Source: Planctomycetota bacterium (GTDB lineage: Bacteria > Planctomycetota > Phycisphaerae > Phycisphaerales > SM1A02). From it: a stretch of DNA of 64,000 nt. How positions within the stretch are numbered: position 1 is the stretch's first letter; each line of letters begins with the position of its first letter. The translations under genes and the position numbers were made by a program. The notes below the pieces were generated by a model. It was given only the letters and a program-made list of their open reading frames with translations. It had not been told where the DNA came from and did no database searches. The stretch is taken from assembly GCA_027618565.1 (NCBI GenBank), contig JAQCEQ010000001.1, positions 1 through 64,000 on the forward strand, given 5' to 3'. Positions 36,678 through 45,477 of this stretch are shown one piece after another.

Positions 36678-38306
36678 ATGGCCACCACCAAGGGCGCAGT
36701 CGCGCCGGCGAATGCTCACCACCGCGGGGGACTTGCCGACACCATTTCGGTTCTCCTCGTGTCCTTCTCGTTGGCGATGGTGTTCCGAGGATTTGTGCTG
36801 GAGGGATTTGTGATCCCGACGGGGTCGATGGCTCCCACGCTTCTGGGTGAGAACCTCCGGATTCGCAGCGCCGAGACCGGCTACGACTACGCCGTTGACG
36901 CGCAGCCCGTCATCTTCAACGCGCGTCGCACGGCTAGCGGCGCAGTCCGGGACTTCCCTCAGCCAACCTACGACCCGATGATCTCGCAGCAGATCCCCGT
37001 GGGGTCCGAGTCCAACCTTTCGCTGGCCTCGGACGCGCGCCTGGGCGACCGCATCCTGGTCCTCAAGTACCTCTGGCCCTTCCACGGTCCCGAGCGGTAC
37101 GACTCCGTGGTCTTCAAGAACCCCACCAATCCCGTTGGCGACGCCGCCTACTACGTGAAGCGGTGCGTCGGCCTCCCCAATGAGCGGTTCTGCATCGCCG
37201 ACGGCGATATCTTTACTGGTCCGGCCGATGGCGCCGTGGACCAGATGACGATCGCCCGCAAGGGTGAGTTGGCCCAGCGCGGCTGCTGGCAGCCCGTCTA
37301 CGACTCCGACTACCAGCCCGTGAGCGTGGCCAGAATGGAGGCCTCCACGAAGCGCGCCTGGGCTGGGGCACCCTTCCAGGGTTCTGGCTGGTCCATGCGC
37401 GGCGAGCGCGAATGGTCGCATCCCGCCGGTGGCGAAGCCGCGACGCTCAAGTGGTCGCACTCCATCATTCCGCTCTCGGACTGGAACGCCTACAACATCT
37501 ATCGCCCGTCCACCACGCAGTTCCCTATGGCGGACATCCGCGTCGCCGCCGAGGTGGCCATGGGCATGGAGTCCATCGACACATCTTTGGAACTGCGTGC
37601 GCGCGGGCGCGTGTTCCGGTTCACGCTGGGTGCCTACGAGGCGAAGGTCGAGATGCTGGATGGCTCTGGCGCTTCGCTGGGCGCCGCCGCCGCCGAAGGC
37701 TGGTACCTGGGTGAGTCTCGCATCCATGTGGAGTTCTGGCAGGTGGACCAGGCGATGCGGATCTTCGTGGACGGCCGCGAAGTGGTGGCGATGGAGTACG
37801 AGTTCGACTCCCCACTCGCGCGGATGGAGGCGTCGATCCCAGACTTTGACCTGCGCGAATACATGGAAGACCCCATGCGACAGCTCCCGGCCACGCCGAC
37901 GATGGAGTGGTCATTTGGTGGCGAAGTGACCCTCCGGCGCGTGCAGGTGTCGCGCGACCTCTACTACCGACCTGCGCGGCTGGACCCCAACCAGCAGACA
38001 CGGCTCCTGGGCGTTCCGGTGCAGGACGGGCTCGCCTTCGGAGTTGATGTGGTCAACCCTCCGGTGCTTGGGCCTCGCGACCATGTGATGTTTGGAGACA
38101 ACTCCGCCGCCAGCCGCGACTCACGGCTGTGGGGCTCCCCACACCCACTGGTCGTGGACCAACTGGAGTACGAGCAACCGTTCTGCGTGCCCACCGAGAT
38201 GGTGATCGGCCGTGCCTGGGCGGTCTACTTCCCGTCGCTGATCCCGATGGATCCGGGCGGCAGGAAGTTCATCCCCGACTTCGGCCGCCTCCGGTTCATT
38301 CGCTGA
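36678..38306 (+). CDS. lepB: Signal peptidase I with a large internal insertion
   Basis: This membrane-bound serine protease removes signal peptides outside the inner membrane. The 542-residue protein has an N-terminal helix (ISVLLVSFSLAMVFRGFVL), the nucleophile Ser50 in VIPTGSMAPTLLG, and a general-base Lys161 in YYVKRCVGLPNERF. The C-terminal box E is MFGDNSAASRDSRLWG near residue 475. Between them about 230 residues (roughly 200-440) form a beta-rich insertion (lectin/LamG-like, with IYRPSTTQFPMADIRVAAEV) that most family members of 200-320 residues lack. It starts 25 bases after the PSP1 gene. The 3' end overlaps the next convergent gene by 11 bases. Confidence 0.92.
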   Translation: MATTKGAVAPANAHHRGGLADTISVLLVSFSLAMVFRGFVLEGFVIPTGSMAPTLLGENLRIRSAETGYDYAVDAQPVIFNARRTASGAVRDFPQPTYDPMISQQIPVGSESNLSLASDARLGDRILVLKYLWPFHGPERYDSVVFKNPTNPVGDAAYYVKRCVGLPNERFCIADGDIFTGPADGAVDQMTIARKGELAQRGCWQPVYDSDYQPVSVARMEASTKRAWAGAPFQGSGWSMRGEREWSHPAGGEAATLKWSHSIIPLSDWNAYNIYRPSTTQFPMADIRVAAEVAMGMESIDTSLELRARGRVFRFTLGAYEAKVEMLDGSGASLGAAAAEGWYLGESRIHVEFWQVDQAMRIFVDGREVVAMEYEFDSPLARMEASIPDFDLREYMEDPMRQLPATPTMEWSFGGEVTLRRVQVSRDLYYRPARLDPNQQTRLLGVPVQDGLAFGVDVVNPPVLGPRDHVMFGDNSAASRDSRLWGSPHPLVVDQLEYEQPFCVPTEMVIGRAWAVYFPSLIPMDPGGRKFIPDFGRLRFIR

Positions 38307-40305
38307 GCGTGGGGTCTGCGGCCGCCGGCGCCGATCCCTCGGCCGCCAACTCGATGAGCGCTCCTTGAATCGTGGCCAATGCCGCTGCAGCTTTGGCGGG
38401 GGCATCGCCCAGATCCACCACGATGAAGGGCTCACATGAACCAAGGAGCGGCCGCGTCCTGATCTCGTCGGCGTCCGATCCACTGAAGCACGAGTCATCC
38501 AGGCACGCCACGCGCGCGCGCGCCTCTCGGAGCCGATCGACCGGGACGATCTCATCCCATCGCTCCAGGTCTTCGCCCAGTTCCCACTCCTCTGCGCCTG
38601 GGGCCCACGCACATCGGATGAAGAACAGTTGGTCCAAAGTGAGTTCCTTGGCGCGCGCGAGCCGGGTCTCGCGAACGGCGGGGTCGGCGCGGTTGGGCAT
38701 CTCAACACCGAACAGCTCGTCAACCTCTCCTTGGCTCGCGCGGCGGAACCCGCACGGGTCCGGGGCGTCCAATCCTTGCACAGCCGACAGGAGCCGCGCC
38801 GAGTCATCGGGGCCCACGCACCGTTCTTGCAGCGCCCACGCGACATCGTCCAAGAGAAGCGCCGCGGTCAGCGCGTGTGCCGCGGTCGGGTCCGCAGCCA
38901 GGTGCCGTACGGCACGCAGGCACTGCTCGATCGCCACGGCGGCGTCCTGCGGGCTGCGGCGGACCGCATCGATCAACTCAAATCGAAGCGCGCCGCGGAG
39001 CGTCCCCATCACCAACAGGTCCAGCGCCGGGGCCGCGTTCATGCCAAAGTCACACGACCTGATCGCCCCGGCCATGCGCAGCGGTGCTGCGAGGGCTCGA
39101 TCCATCCGCTCGTTCACCTCCGTCAGCCGCTTCGACTGATCTCCGCCCACGGACGCGGGCGCGATGCGCGCCATCAGCGTCACCGTCTGCACATCAGCGG
39201 GAATCGATGATGTCGCGGCTGCGGCCTTCAGGTACCAGTACGCGGCGTTGGCGTGCTCGGTCGCCGGGACGGCGCCACGTGCAATCGCATCAAACTGTGC
39301 TGCGACCAGACGCAACCTATCGACGATGCGGTCGCGGGAGGTGAGCAGCGCGTCGAAGGAGGGCATGACCGCATGCGCGAGCGTGTTCTCCGATGCCTCC
39401 ACCTCCTCCAGGATGCTGGTGATCGCCTCCCGCGTGGCGTGGCGGTCTTCCAAGACCAGCGCGTCGGCGCACTGACCGTACCAGCCCTTCAACTGCGCCA
39501 GCTGGACTTCCGCGTCCTGTTCGCTCAGGTCATCAAGCATGTCAAAGCCTGGCTCTTTCGCCATGAGTTGGCGCTGCTGCGCGTCTGACAAGGTGATCGA
39601 AACCATGTCGCCCTCGCCGCGCGTGGCGTCCGCCATCCCGAAGGCGTCTCCCGCCGCTGCGCCCGCAAGCAACTCCGCCATGGCCTGCGCCTCTTCGCCC
39701 GAGACCATCCCAGAAGCAAGCAAGTCCTCTGCACGGGAAGTGGCCAACCCTGTCACCGACGCTCCCACGAGAGAACCGATGAGGATTCGATCCTGCGCCA
39801 GGTGCTGTCCCATCGCCACGATCTGCCGTTCTGCAGCGAGTGCCTCCTGCGTGTCGCCATCGGCAATCGCCAGTGCGCAGCGTGCGGCAAGCAATCGACC
39901 CAGGTTTCGCTGCTCCTGAAGGTGCGGCATCAACATCGCAAAACCCTGCGCCCGGTCCAGGTTCCAGTCGCAATCGGCGAGCCCCGCCGCTCCCGCCGTG
40001 GCCTCAAGGATGGGCTGTGCCTTCGCCATCGCGGCGCGAGCCTGTGCCATCCATGCCGACGACCCGCGCACCGGCGACTGACCGGACGCCAAGTCGTACA
40101 CCAGACTCCACTCATCCTCGGTCAGGAGCCCTGACTCGCGCGACGCCAGCACGTGCGCCCGGGCATAGTGCGTCGCGGCGTTCTCGGCCGCGGGAGGCGG
40201 TGCCGACTGACCAAACGTCATGCTGCCGAACGGGCTGCACAGCAAGGCTCCTACCAGCAGGAGCCCGATGCGGAAACCTTCCACCAAGAGTCGCGCGTTC
40301 GCCAT
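38296..40305 (-). CDS. Exported helical protein of unknown function
   Basis: A 669-residue protein with a signal peptide (VEGFRIGLLLVGALLCSPFG then SMTFGQ) and an Ala- and Leu-rich, almost entirely helical mature part (ARCALAIADGDTQEALAAER, GSLVGASVTGLATSRAEDLL, ADPTAAHALTAALLLDDVAW). It resembles a family of long planctomycete secreted proteins with no known activity. Its start is 20 bases from the divergent PVC dehydrogenase/cytochrome gene, which suggests shared regulation. No catalytic motif is visible. Confidence 0.78.
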   Translation of the reverse strand: MANARLLVEGFRIGLLLVGALLCSPFGSMTFGQSAPPPAAENAATHYARAHVLASRESGLLTEDEWSLVYDLASGQSPVRGSSAWMAQARAAMAKAQPILEATAGAAGLADCDWNLDRAQGFAMLMPHLQEQRNLGRLLAARCALAIADGDTQEALAAERQIVAMGQHLAQDRILIGSLVGASVTGLATSRAEDLLASGMVSGEEAQAMAELLAGAAAGDAFGMADATRGEGDMVSITLSDAQQRQLMAKEPGFDMLDDLSEQDAEVQLAQLKGWYGQCADALVLEDRHATREAITSILEEVEASENTLAHAVMPSFDALLTSRDRIVDRLRLVAAQFDAIARGAVPATEHANAAYWYLKAAAATSSIPADVQTVTLMARIAPASVGGDQSKRLTEVNERMDRALAAPLRMAGAIRSCDFGMNAAPALDLLVMGTLRGALRFELIDAVRRSPQDAAVAIEQCLRAVRHLAADPTAAHALTAALLLDDVAWALQERCVGPDDSARLLSAVQGLDAPDPCGFRRASQGEVDELFGVEMPNRADPAVRETRLARAKELTLDQLFFIRCAWAPGAEEWELGEDLERWDEIVPVDRLREARARVACLDDSCFSGSDADEIRTRPLLGSCEPFIVVDLGDAPAKAAAALATIQGALIELAAEGSAPAAADPTLSE

Positions 40306-40325
40306 GGTTCTATGCTCACGATGCT

Positions 40326-42917
40326 ATGCCCCACCGCGCGCTCCCCAAGAATCCATGCGCGCTGACACTGTGGGCGATACCGATGGCGCTCTGCGTCCCG
40401 GCCTTCTCGCAGCGCGGTGACCAGAAGGGGGAGATCCAGCGCGACCTCCCTGCGGCGTGGTTGGCGGTGGAGTCGCCGCCACTCAGCGCGGACGCAGCGC
40501 AGGCCCGACTCATCGTGCCCGATGGCTACCGGATCGAGTGCGTGGCCAGCGAACCGCTCATTGAGGCACCGATCGCCGCGATGTTCGCTCCCGATGGCGC
40601 GTTGTGGGTCCTGGAGATGCGCGGCTTCATGACGGACCCCGACGGCACGCAGGAATTGGATCCGCTCGGTCGGGTGTCGGTGCTGCGCGACACGGACGGT
40701 GACGGTCGCATGGACACCTCCACTGTCTTTGTCGACACACTCATCCTCCCCCGCGCCTTCGCGTTTCACCGCGACGGGCTCCTCCTCGTGGAGCCGCCGC
40801 ACCTGAGCTTCCTGCGCGACACCGATGGCGATGGCCGCGCCGACATGTCGCGCGTCGTGTGCACCGGCTTTGAGGGCATCGAGAGCCCAGAGCACGCGGG
40901 CAACGGCCTGCTCTGGCAGCACGATGGTTCCTATGCATTCAGCCAGCATCCGTGGTCAGTCGCGCTCTTGGATGGCGAGGACGCTCCAGTCCTCGCGGCA
41001 CTCACGCGCACCCCCTCGCATGGCCAGTGGGGCGTGGCCCAGGATGACTGGGGACGCCTCTACTACTCGCCCAATTCTGATGCGCTGCTCTGCGACACGC
41101 TCCCCAAGGCATTTGCGGCGCAACACGCCTCGGGGCGAGGGATTCCGGGCGTGCCCAGGCGCGTCGTCACCGACCAACGCGTGTGGCCGGCGCACCTCAC
41201 GCCAGGAGTCAACCGCGCCTACCGATCGGGCTTCTTGCGCGACGGCCGGCTGAAGGAATTCACCGCCGCCTGCGGGCCATCGATCTACAGGGATTCGCTC
41301 CTTGGGAACGACCTCACTGGCAACGCATTTGTGTGCGAGGCCGTCGGCAACCTGGTGATGCGATTCAACCTGGAAGAGTCTCCCGATGGACCCATCGGCT
41401 CCCCCGCCGACGGCGACACCGCCTTCATCGCCAGCACCGACGAGCGCTTCCGCCCGGTGAACACGTTCGTCGGGCCGGATGGCGCCCTGTATGTGGTGGA
41501 CATGGCCCGCGGCATCGTCCAGCACAAACTGTTCGTGACCAGCTTCCTCCGCAAGCAGATGGAGGCACGGCAGCTGCGGCGGGGAAACGAGTGTGGTCGC
41601 ATCTGGCGAGTCGTGCCAGACGCCGGTGCCGTTCGCCCCGTACCAGACATGAGTGCGATGACTTCCTTGGAGCTGGCGCCGCTCCTGCACTCTGAGAGTG
41701 GTGCGATTCGCGACATGGCACAGCGACTCCTGGTGGAGCGAGTCGATGATGCCTCTCTGGGCGCGACCGCCGATGTGGTTCGGGCACAGCTCTCGAGCGA
41801 TCGACCTGAGGTGAGGCGCATCGCTCTCTGGACGCTGGCGCTGGTGGGCGCGCTCCGTGACGCCGACATGGATGCCGCCCTGGCGGACCCGCACTCCGGC
41901 GTGCGCAGCGCCGCGGCCATGGTGGCGTACGCCATCGAACGACCGACACTGGCCGCGCCACTTCTCTCGGATCTCGATCCCCCGGTGCGCCGCCATGCTC
42001 TGGCTGCACTTGGAGCCACGATTCCCGCCGGGGCACTTGACGACTTCATCGCTCAATCGCAAGCGCTGTGGAACGACCCGACTGCCCGCGCGATCATCGT
42101 GCAGTCGTGCGACGGGATGGAAGCCGACGCCATCACCTCAATCTCCGCACACCGAGGCCAACCCGGCGCAGACACGCTTCAGGCGGACATGCTGGAGGCC
42201 GCACTGACCTCCGGCGACGAAGCTCGTGTCCCGTTGGCTTTGGACGCGGCGTTGGCCGCCAGGGACTCGATGCCCCAGGCCTGCGAGGCGATGCTCGCGC
42301 GTGCTCTCAAGGCGCTTCGCGCCGACGCGATCGACCCCAGCGAGCGTCGCCGCATTCGCTGCGCATCACAGCCGATTCGCTGGAGCGAGTCACGGCGCGC
42401 AAGCGCCGAGTTGGACACGTCGTTGCGAATGCTGGATGCATGCCTCATCTGGCCGGGTCGACGCGGGTACGAACGCGAGTCCGTCCCGCTGGGCGTCCAG
42501 GAGCGTGGCCGAATGCTCTATGCGCACTGTGCCGGTTGCCACGGTGCGTCGGGCGATGGCACTCCCGGCGTCTACCCGCCGCTGCGCGGATCTCCCTTCG
42601 TCACCGGCGACGCCGACCGCCTCCTCGCAATCCTCCTCAAGGGCCTTGAGGGTCGACTGGAAGTTTCCGGGGGCGTGTACGACTCGCACATGCCGCCGGC
42701 ACCGGTGGAGGGCGACGAGGCGATGGCGGCACTGGCTTCCTATGTCCGACAGGCGTGGGGCAACGGCGAGGGGGCAGTCTCCGCGCAGGATGTCGCTCGT
42801 GCGAGGGATCGCTTCAGCGCGCGATCGACGCCCTGGACGCTTCGAGAGTTGCACGAGGAGATGAAGAGCACTCGTGCTCCAGCACCTTCGCCGACGCCCG
42901 CCGGCCTGCCCCGCTAG
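40326..42917 (+). CDS. PVC-type membrane-bound dehydrogenase with HEAT-like region and cytochrome c domain
   Basis: An 863-residue exported protein. After a signal peptide, residues 60-430 resemble the glucose/sorbosone dehydrogenase-like beta-propeller of the planctomycete-verrucomicrobial dehydrogenases (YRIECVASEPLIEAPIAAMF, DGALWVLEMRGFMTDPD, RVSVLRDTDGDGRMDTSTVF, GPDGALYVVDMARGIVQHKL). Residues 440-650 are helical, HEAT-like (SDLDPPVRRHALAALGA). The C-terminus has one haem c motif in LYAHCAGCHGASGDGTPGVY. Members are thought to oxidise sugars or alcohols in the periplasm and pass electrons to the haem. The ATG at 40326 gives the signal peptide. Confidence 0.9.
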   Translation: MPHRALPKNPCALTLWAIPMALCVPAFSQRGDQKGEIQRDLPAAWLAVESPPLSADAAQARLIVPDGYRIECVASEPLIEAPIAAMFAPDGALWVLEMRGFMTDPDGTQELDPLGRVSVLRDTDGDGRMDTSTVFVDTLILPRAFAFHRDGLLLVEPPHLSFLRDTDGDGRADMSRVVCTGFEGIESPEHAGNGLLWQHDGSYAFSQHPWSVALLDGEDAPVLAALTRTPSHGQWGVAQDDWGRLYYSPNSDALLCDTLPKAFAAQHASGRGIPGVPRRVVTDQRVWPAHLTPGVNRAYRSGFLRDGRLKEFTAACGPSIYRDSLLGNDLTGNAFVCEAVGNLVMRFNLEESPDGPIGSPADGDTAFIASTDERFRPVNTFVGPDGALYVVDMARGIVQHKLFVTSFLRKQMEARQLRRGNECGRIWRVVPDAGAVRPVPDMSAMTSLELAPLLHSESGAIRDMAQRLLVERVDDASLGATADVVRAQLSSDRPEVRRIALWTLALVGALRDADMDAALADPHSGVRSAAAMVAYAIERPTLAAPLLSDLDPPVRRHALAALGATIPAGALDDFIAQSQALWNDPTARAIIVQSCDGMEADAITSISAHRGQPGADTLQADMLEAALTSGDEARVPLALDAALAARDSMPQACEAMLARALKALRADAIDPSERRRIRCASQPIRWSESRRASAELDTSLRMLDACLIWPGRRGYERESVPLGVQERGRMLYAHCAGCHGASGDGTPGVYPPLRGSPFVTGDADRLLAILLKGLEGRLEVSGGVYDSHMPPAPVEGDEAMAALASYVRQAWGNGEGAVSAQDVARARDRFSARSTPWTLRELHEEMKSTRAPAPSPTPAGLPR

Positions 42918-43854
42918 CCTCAGCGCCGCCTTGCTCCTCACGCGCAAACACCTCGCGGCGGACCTCATGCTCCTGGCGTGCGCCGCGATTTGGGGTGCCA
43001 CCTTTGTCGCGCAAAAGATGGGTGCGGAGTCCATGCACGCGGTCTCGTTCGTCGCCATGCGCTTTGGCTTGGGCGGACTGCTCGTCGCGGCACTCCTCCC
43101 AATGCGGAGTGTCCTCGGATTCCGCGGAAACATCATCGACCCAACGCGGGGGCATCGTGCACGCGACCTCTGGCTGGGCGGGAGCCTTGCCGGCGTAGCC
43201 ATGCTCGGCGCCGCACTCACGCAGCAGATCGGGGTGGCGCAGACCAGCACCGGAAACGCCGGCTTCATCACCAGTCTCTATGTGGTTGGCGTGCCCCTCA
43301 TCGGCATCGCGCTCGGGCAGCGACCGGGTTGGGCCGCGTGGGTGGCGGTGCTCATCGCGGTGCCGGGCCTCTATCTCCTCAGCGTAAGCGGACGACCGCA
43401 CATCGAGCCGGGCGACCTCTGGATCCTGGCCTGCGCCGCATGCTGGGCGGTCCATGTGCAAGTCGTCGGTCGATTCGCGCCCAGGTGCGATCCCATCGCC
43501 TTGAGTGCCGTGCAATTCCTGGTGACTGGGCTGGGCGCGGCCGTCGTGTCGCTCTGTGTGCAGGAGAATCCACTCTGGCACGGGGCGCAAGAAGCGCTCC
43601 TCCCCATCTTGGCCTGCGCCATCTTTGCCACCGGGCTCTGCTTCACGATGCAAACGATCGCGCAGCGCGACGCACCTCCCACGCACACCGCGATCATCCT
43701 GAGCCTGGAGGGAATCTTTGCGGTACTCACCGGCTGGCTGGTGCTCAGCGAAGTGCTCACCGCCGTGCAGTGGATCGGCGCGGCGATTCTCCTCGGTGCC
43801 GCCCTCCTGGCGCAAGTGCCGGGTCCTACTGAGAACCGCCGTCCCCAGACATGA
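42874..43854 (+). CDS. EamA/DMT family transporter
   Basis: This inner-membrane protein of up to 326 residues has ten predicted helices in two EamA repeats: LMLLACAAIWGATFVAQKMG, FVAMRFGLGGLLVAALLP, GVAQTSTGNAGFITSLYVVG in the first, and LWILACAACWAVHVQVVGRF, AIILSLEGIFAVLTGWLVLS in the second. DMT proteins exchange metabolites or drugs; the substrate is unknown. The GTG at 42874 overlaps the dehydrogenase 3' end by 44 bases. A TTG at 42931 or an ATG at 42967 are alternatives that would avoid this. The 3' end overlaps the convergent ExbD-like gene by 29 bases. Confidence 0.87.
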   Translation: MLQHLRRRPPACPASLSAALLLTRKHLAADLMLLACAAIWGATFVAQKMGAESMHAVSFVAMRFGLGGLLVAALLPMRSVLGFRGNIIDPTRGHRARDLWLGGSLAGVAMLGAALTQQIGVAQTSTGNAGFITSLYVVGVPLIGIALGQRPGWAAWVAVLIAVPGLYLLSVSGRPHIEPGDLWILACAACWAVHVQVVGRFAPRCDPIALSAVQFLVTGLGAAVVSLCVQENPLWHGAQEALLPILACAIFATGLCFTMQTIAQRDAPPTHTAIILSLEGIFAVLTGWLVLSEVLTAVQWIGAAILLGAALLAQVPGPTENRRPQT

Positions 43855-44644
43855 GCGCCTCGCCGGCGGCCACGGGAATCGGCTGGATCGCAAAGCCCCT
43901 GTCCTGCAGTTCCCGTTCCAGGTGCTTGAACGCGCCGTACGAGTCGGGCCATACCGCCACCTCGATGCGCTTGGAACTGGGTGAGGTCCCCGCAAGCAGC
44001 GTGGCCACCGCCGCGCGCGCCGTCTCGGCGTCGCGCACCGCCTCGCCGATGCCGGACACTGGCCGAAGCTCCGTGGCGGTCGGGTCGATCCTTGGTGCCG
44101 ATGCCAGCCCCCCGCTCACCAGAAGCAAGACGGCTTCGCGCGTGTCGTCCACATTCCAGCGGCTGGTGCGAACGAAGGCGGTCGAGTACTTGAGTTTCTC
44201 CATGCGGGCCGCCAGCTCTGCCTGCTTCTTCAATTCCTCGTTTTGCTTCTTCTCCGACTCCGCCAGTTCCTGCGTGCGCTCCTCGGTGACCTCGCGCGTG
44301 GCCGAGATCCGATCCAGTGTCTCGTCGCGGCGCTCGCGAGACTCGTCCGCAGCCAGGAGCGCCGCCTTGTACCGCTTGGTGAGCGCGGGATCGCCTGCCG
44401 GCGGGATGGCCTTGAGCGCGGAGAGCGTCGCCTCCAGTTCCGTCTGCGTGGCAGCCAGCTGCGATTCCAGTTTCTTCAGTTCCTCGGCATCCCCGCCCCC
44501 CACCGGCGGCTTGGCGAAGAGCGCCACGACCATCACGATGAACATGACGACACCCAACCCACAGCACAGCGCGTCCAGGAAGAGGTCGAATGAATCGCTG
44601 TCCCCCGCGCTTGCCCTCACGCGCCGACGGCGGCGGCGCCTCAT
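43826..44644 (-). CDS. ExbD/MotB-like membrane protein (last gene of the motor-GTPase operon)
   Basis: A 272-residue protein with a basic N-terminus (MRRRRRRR), one membrane helix (LFLDALCCGLGVVMFIVMVV) carrying an Asp near its start, as in the ion-path Asp of ExbD/MotB/ZorB, then a long coiled coil of about 80 residues (KLESQLAATQTELEATLSAL, QELAESEKKQNEELKKQAEL) and a small C-terminal domain. No OmpA-like peptidoglycan-binding domain is seen. It overlaps the previous ExbD-like gene by 4 bases and ends the operon. Together with the MotA-like channel it probably forms a stator that uses H+ or Na+ flow. Confidence 0.8.
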   Translation of the reverse strand: MRRRRRRRVRASAGDSDSFDLFLDALCCGLGVVMFIVMVVALFAKPPVGGGDAEELKKLESQLAATQTELEATLSALKAIPPAGDPALTKRYKAALLAADESRERRDETLDRISATREVTEERTQELAESEKKQNEELKKQAELAARMEKLKYSTAFVRTSRWNVDDTREAVLLLVSGGLASAPRIDPTATELRPVSGIGEAVRDAETARAAVATLLAGTSPSSKRIEVAVWPDSYGAFKHLERELQDRGFAIQPIPVAAGEALMSGDGGSQ

Positions 44645-45477
44645 GGCGTTTCCCCCGCCGCCGGTGCCTCTTCTGGCTCATCGAAGATCGAGCCGTTCGC
44701 CGGATCCCACAGCTGCCAGCCCACCTGATAGCCGTGGCCGTACCACTCCTGCATCGCCGCCTGGAAGATGTCCTCCTGGCCGGGGTGGATGACGAACAGC
44801 AAGTACCAGTCGCTTGACTGGTGTGTGACCTTCGCTGCGTTGACCGCAGCATTGGCGCTGAGTCCCTCCATAGATCCAGGGATCCGTGAGGGGACCCCGT
44901 CACCGGTCAGGAGCCCGCAGGTGGCACCTTGCTGCGAGAGTTCCACCAACATCGGCTGCTTGTCCTGTCGATCGCCAGGTCGGTACTGCACACGCGCGCG
45001 CTTGGCGGCGAGGGCGTACTCCGCCTCCATCGCCGCCGTGGCACGCATCAGTTGGTCCACCTTCTCCGTCGATTTCTGCAGCCTCTCCGCAGTAGCGGCG
45101 AGATTGCGCTTGGCCTGCTCCTCTTCCTGCTGCGCTGCCTCCGCCCCCTTCCGCAAGTCGTCGGCGAGGCGCTCGATCCGCTCCACTTCTTCTTCCTCGA
45201 TGGGTTCTCCCTCTTGCGCCTTGGCGAACTGTGCCTTCGCCTCCTGCAACTGCTGCTGCGCCTGCGCGACCGCCGCGCGCGCGGCGTCAAGCTTGGCCTG
45301 GTCGGCGGTCTGTTGCTCGGGCGACCGCGGGGCCGGCTCGACCGGTTCCATCGACATCGGGTCCAGCGCCATCAGCAACGCCACCAAGATCATGATCCCC
45401 AGCGTGGCAGCCACGATGTCCTGGAAACTGAAAAACGACATCGGCGAGCCCGATGCCGATGGGCGGCGGCGACTCAT
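44641..45477 (-). CDS. ExbD/MotB-like membrane protein (first of two)
   Basis: A 278-residue protein with a single N-terminal helix (FFSFQDIVAATLGIMILVAL) carrying an Asp at its cytoplasmic end, typical of the ExbD/MotB/TolR families. A long coiled coil of about 120 residues follows (AVAQAQQQLQEAKAQFAKAQ, AEAAQQEEEQAKRNLAATAE), then a globular C-terminus (WYLLFVIHPGQEDIFQAAMQ). It lacks an OmpA-like domain. It starts within the stop of the MotA-like gene (4-base overlap) and overlaps the next ExbD-like gene by 4 bases. The two ExbD-like proteins differ in sequence and may form a heteromeric stator. Confidence 0.8.
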   Translation of the reverse strand: MSRRRPSASGSPMSFFSFQDIVAATLGIMILVALLMALDPMSMEPVEPAPRSPEQQTADQAKLDAARAAVAQAQQQLQEAKAQFAKAQEGEPIEEEEVERIERLADDLRKGAEAAQQEEEQAKRNLAATAERLQKSTEKVDQLMRATAAMEAEYALAAKRARVQYRPGDRQDKQPMLVELSQQGATCGLLTGDGVPSRIPGSMEGLSANAAVNAAKVTHQSSDWYLLFVIHPGQEDIFQAAMQEWYGHGYQVGWQLWDPANGSIFDEPEEAPAAGETP

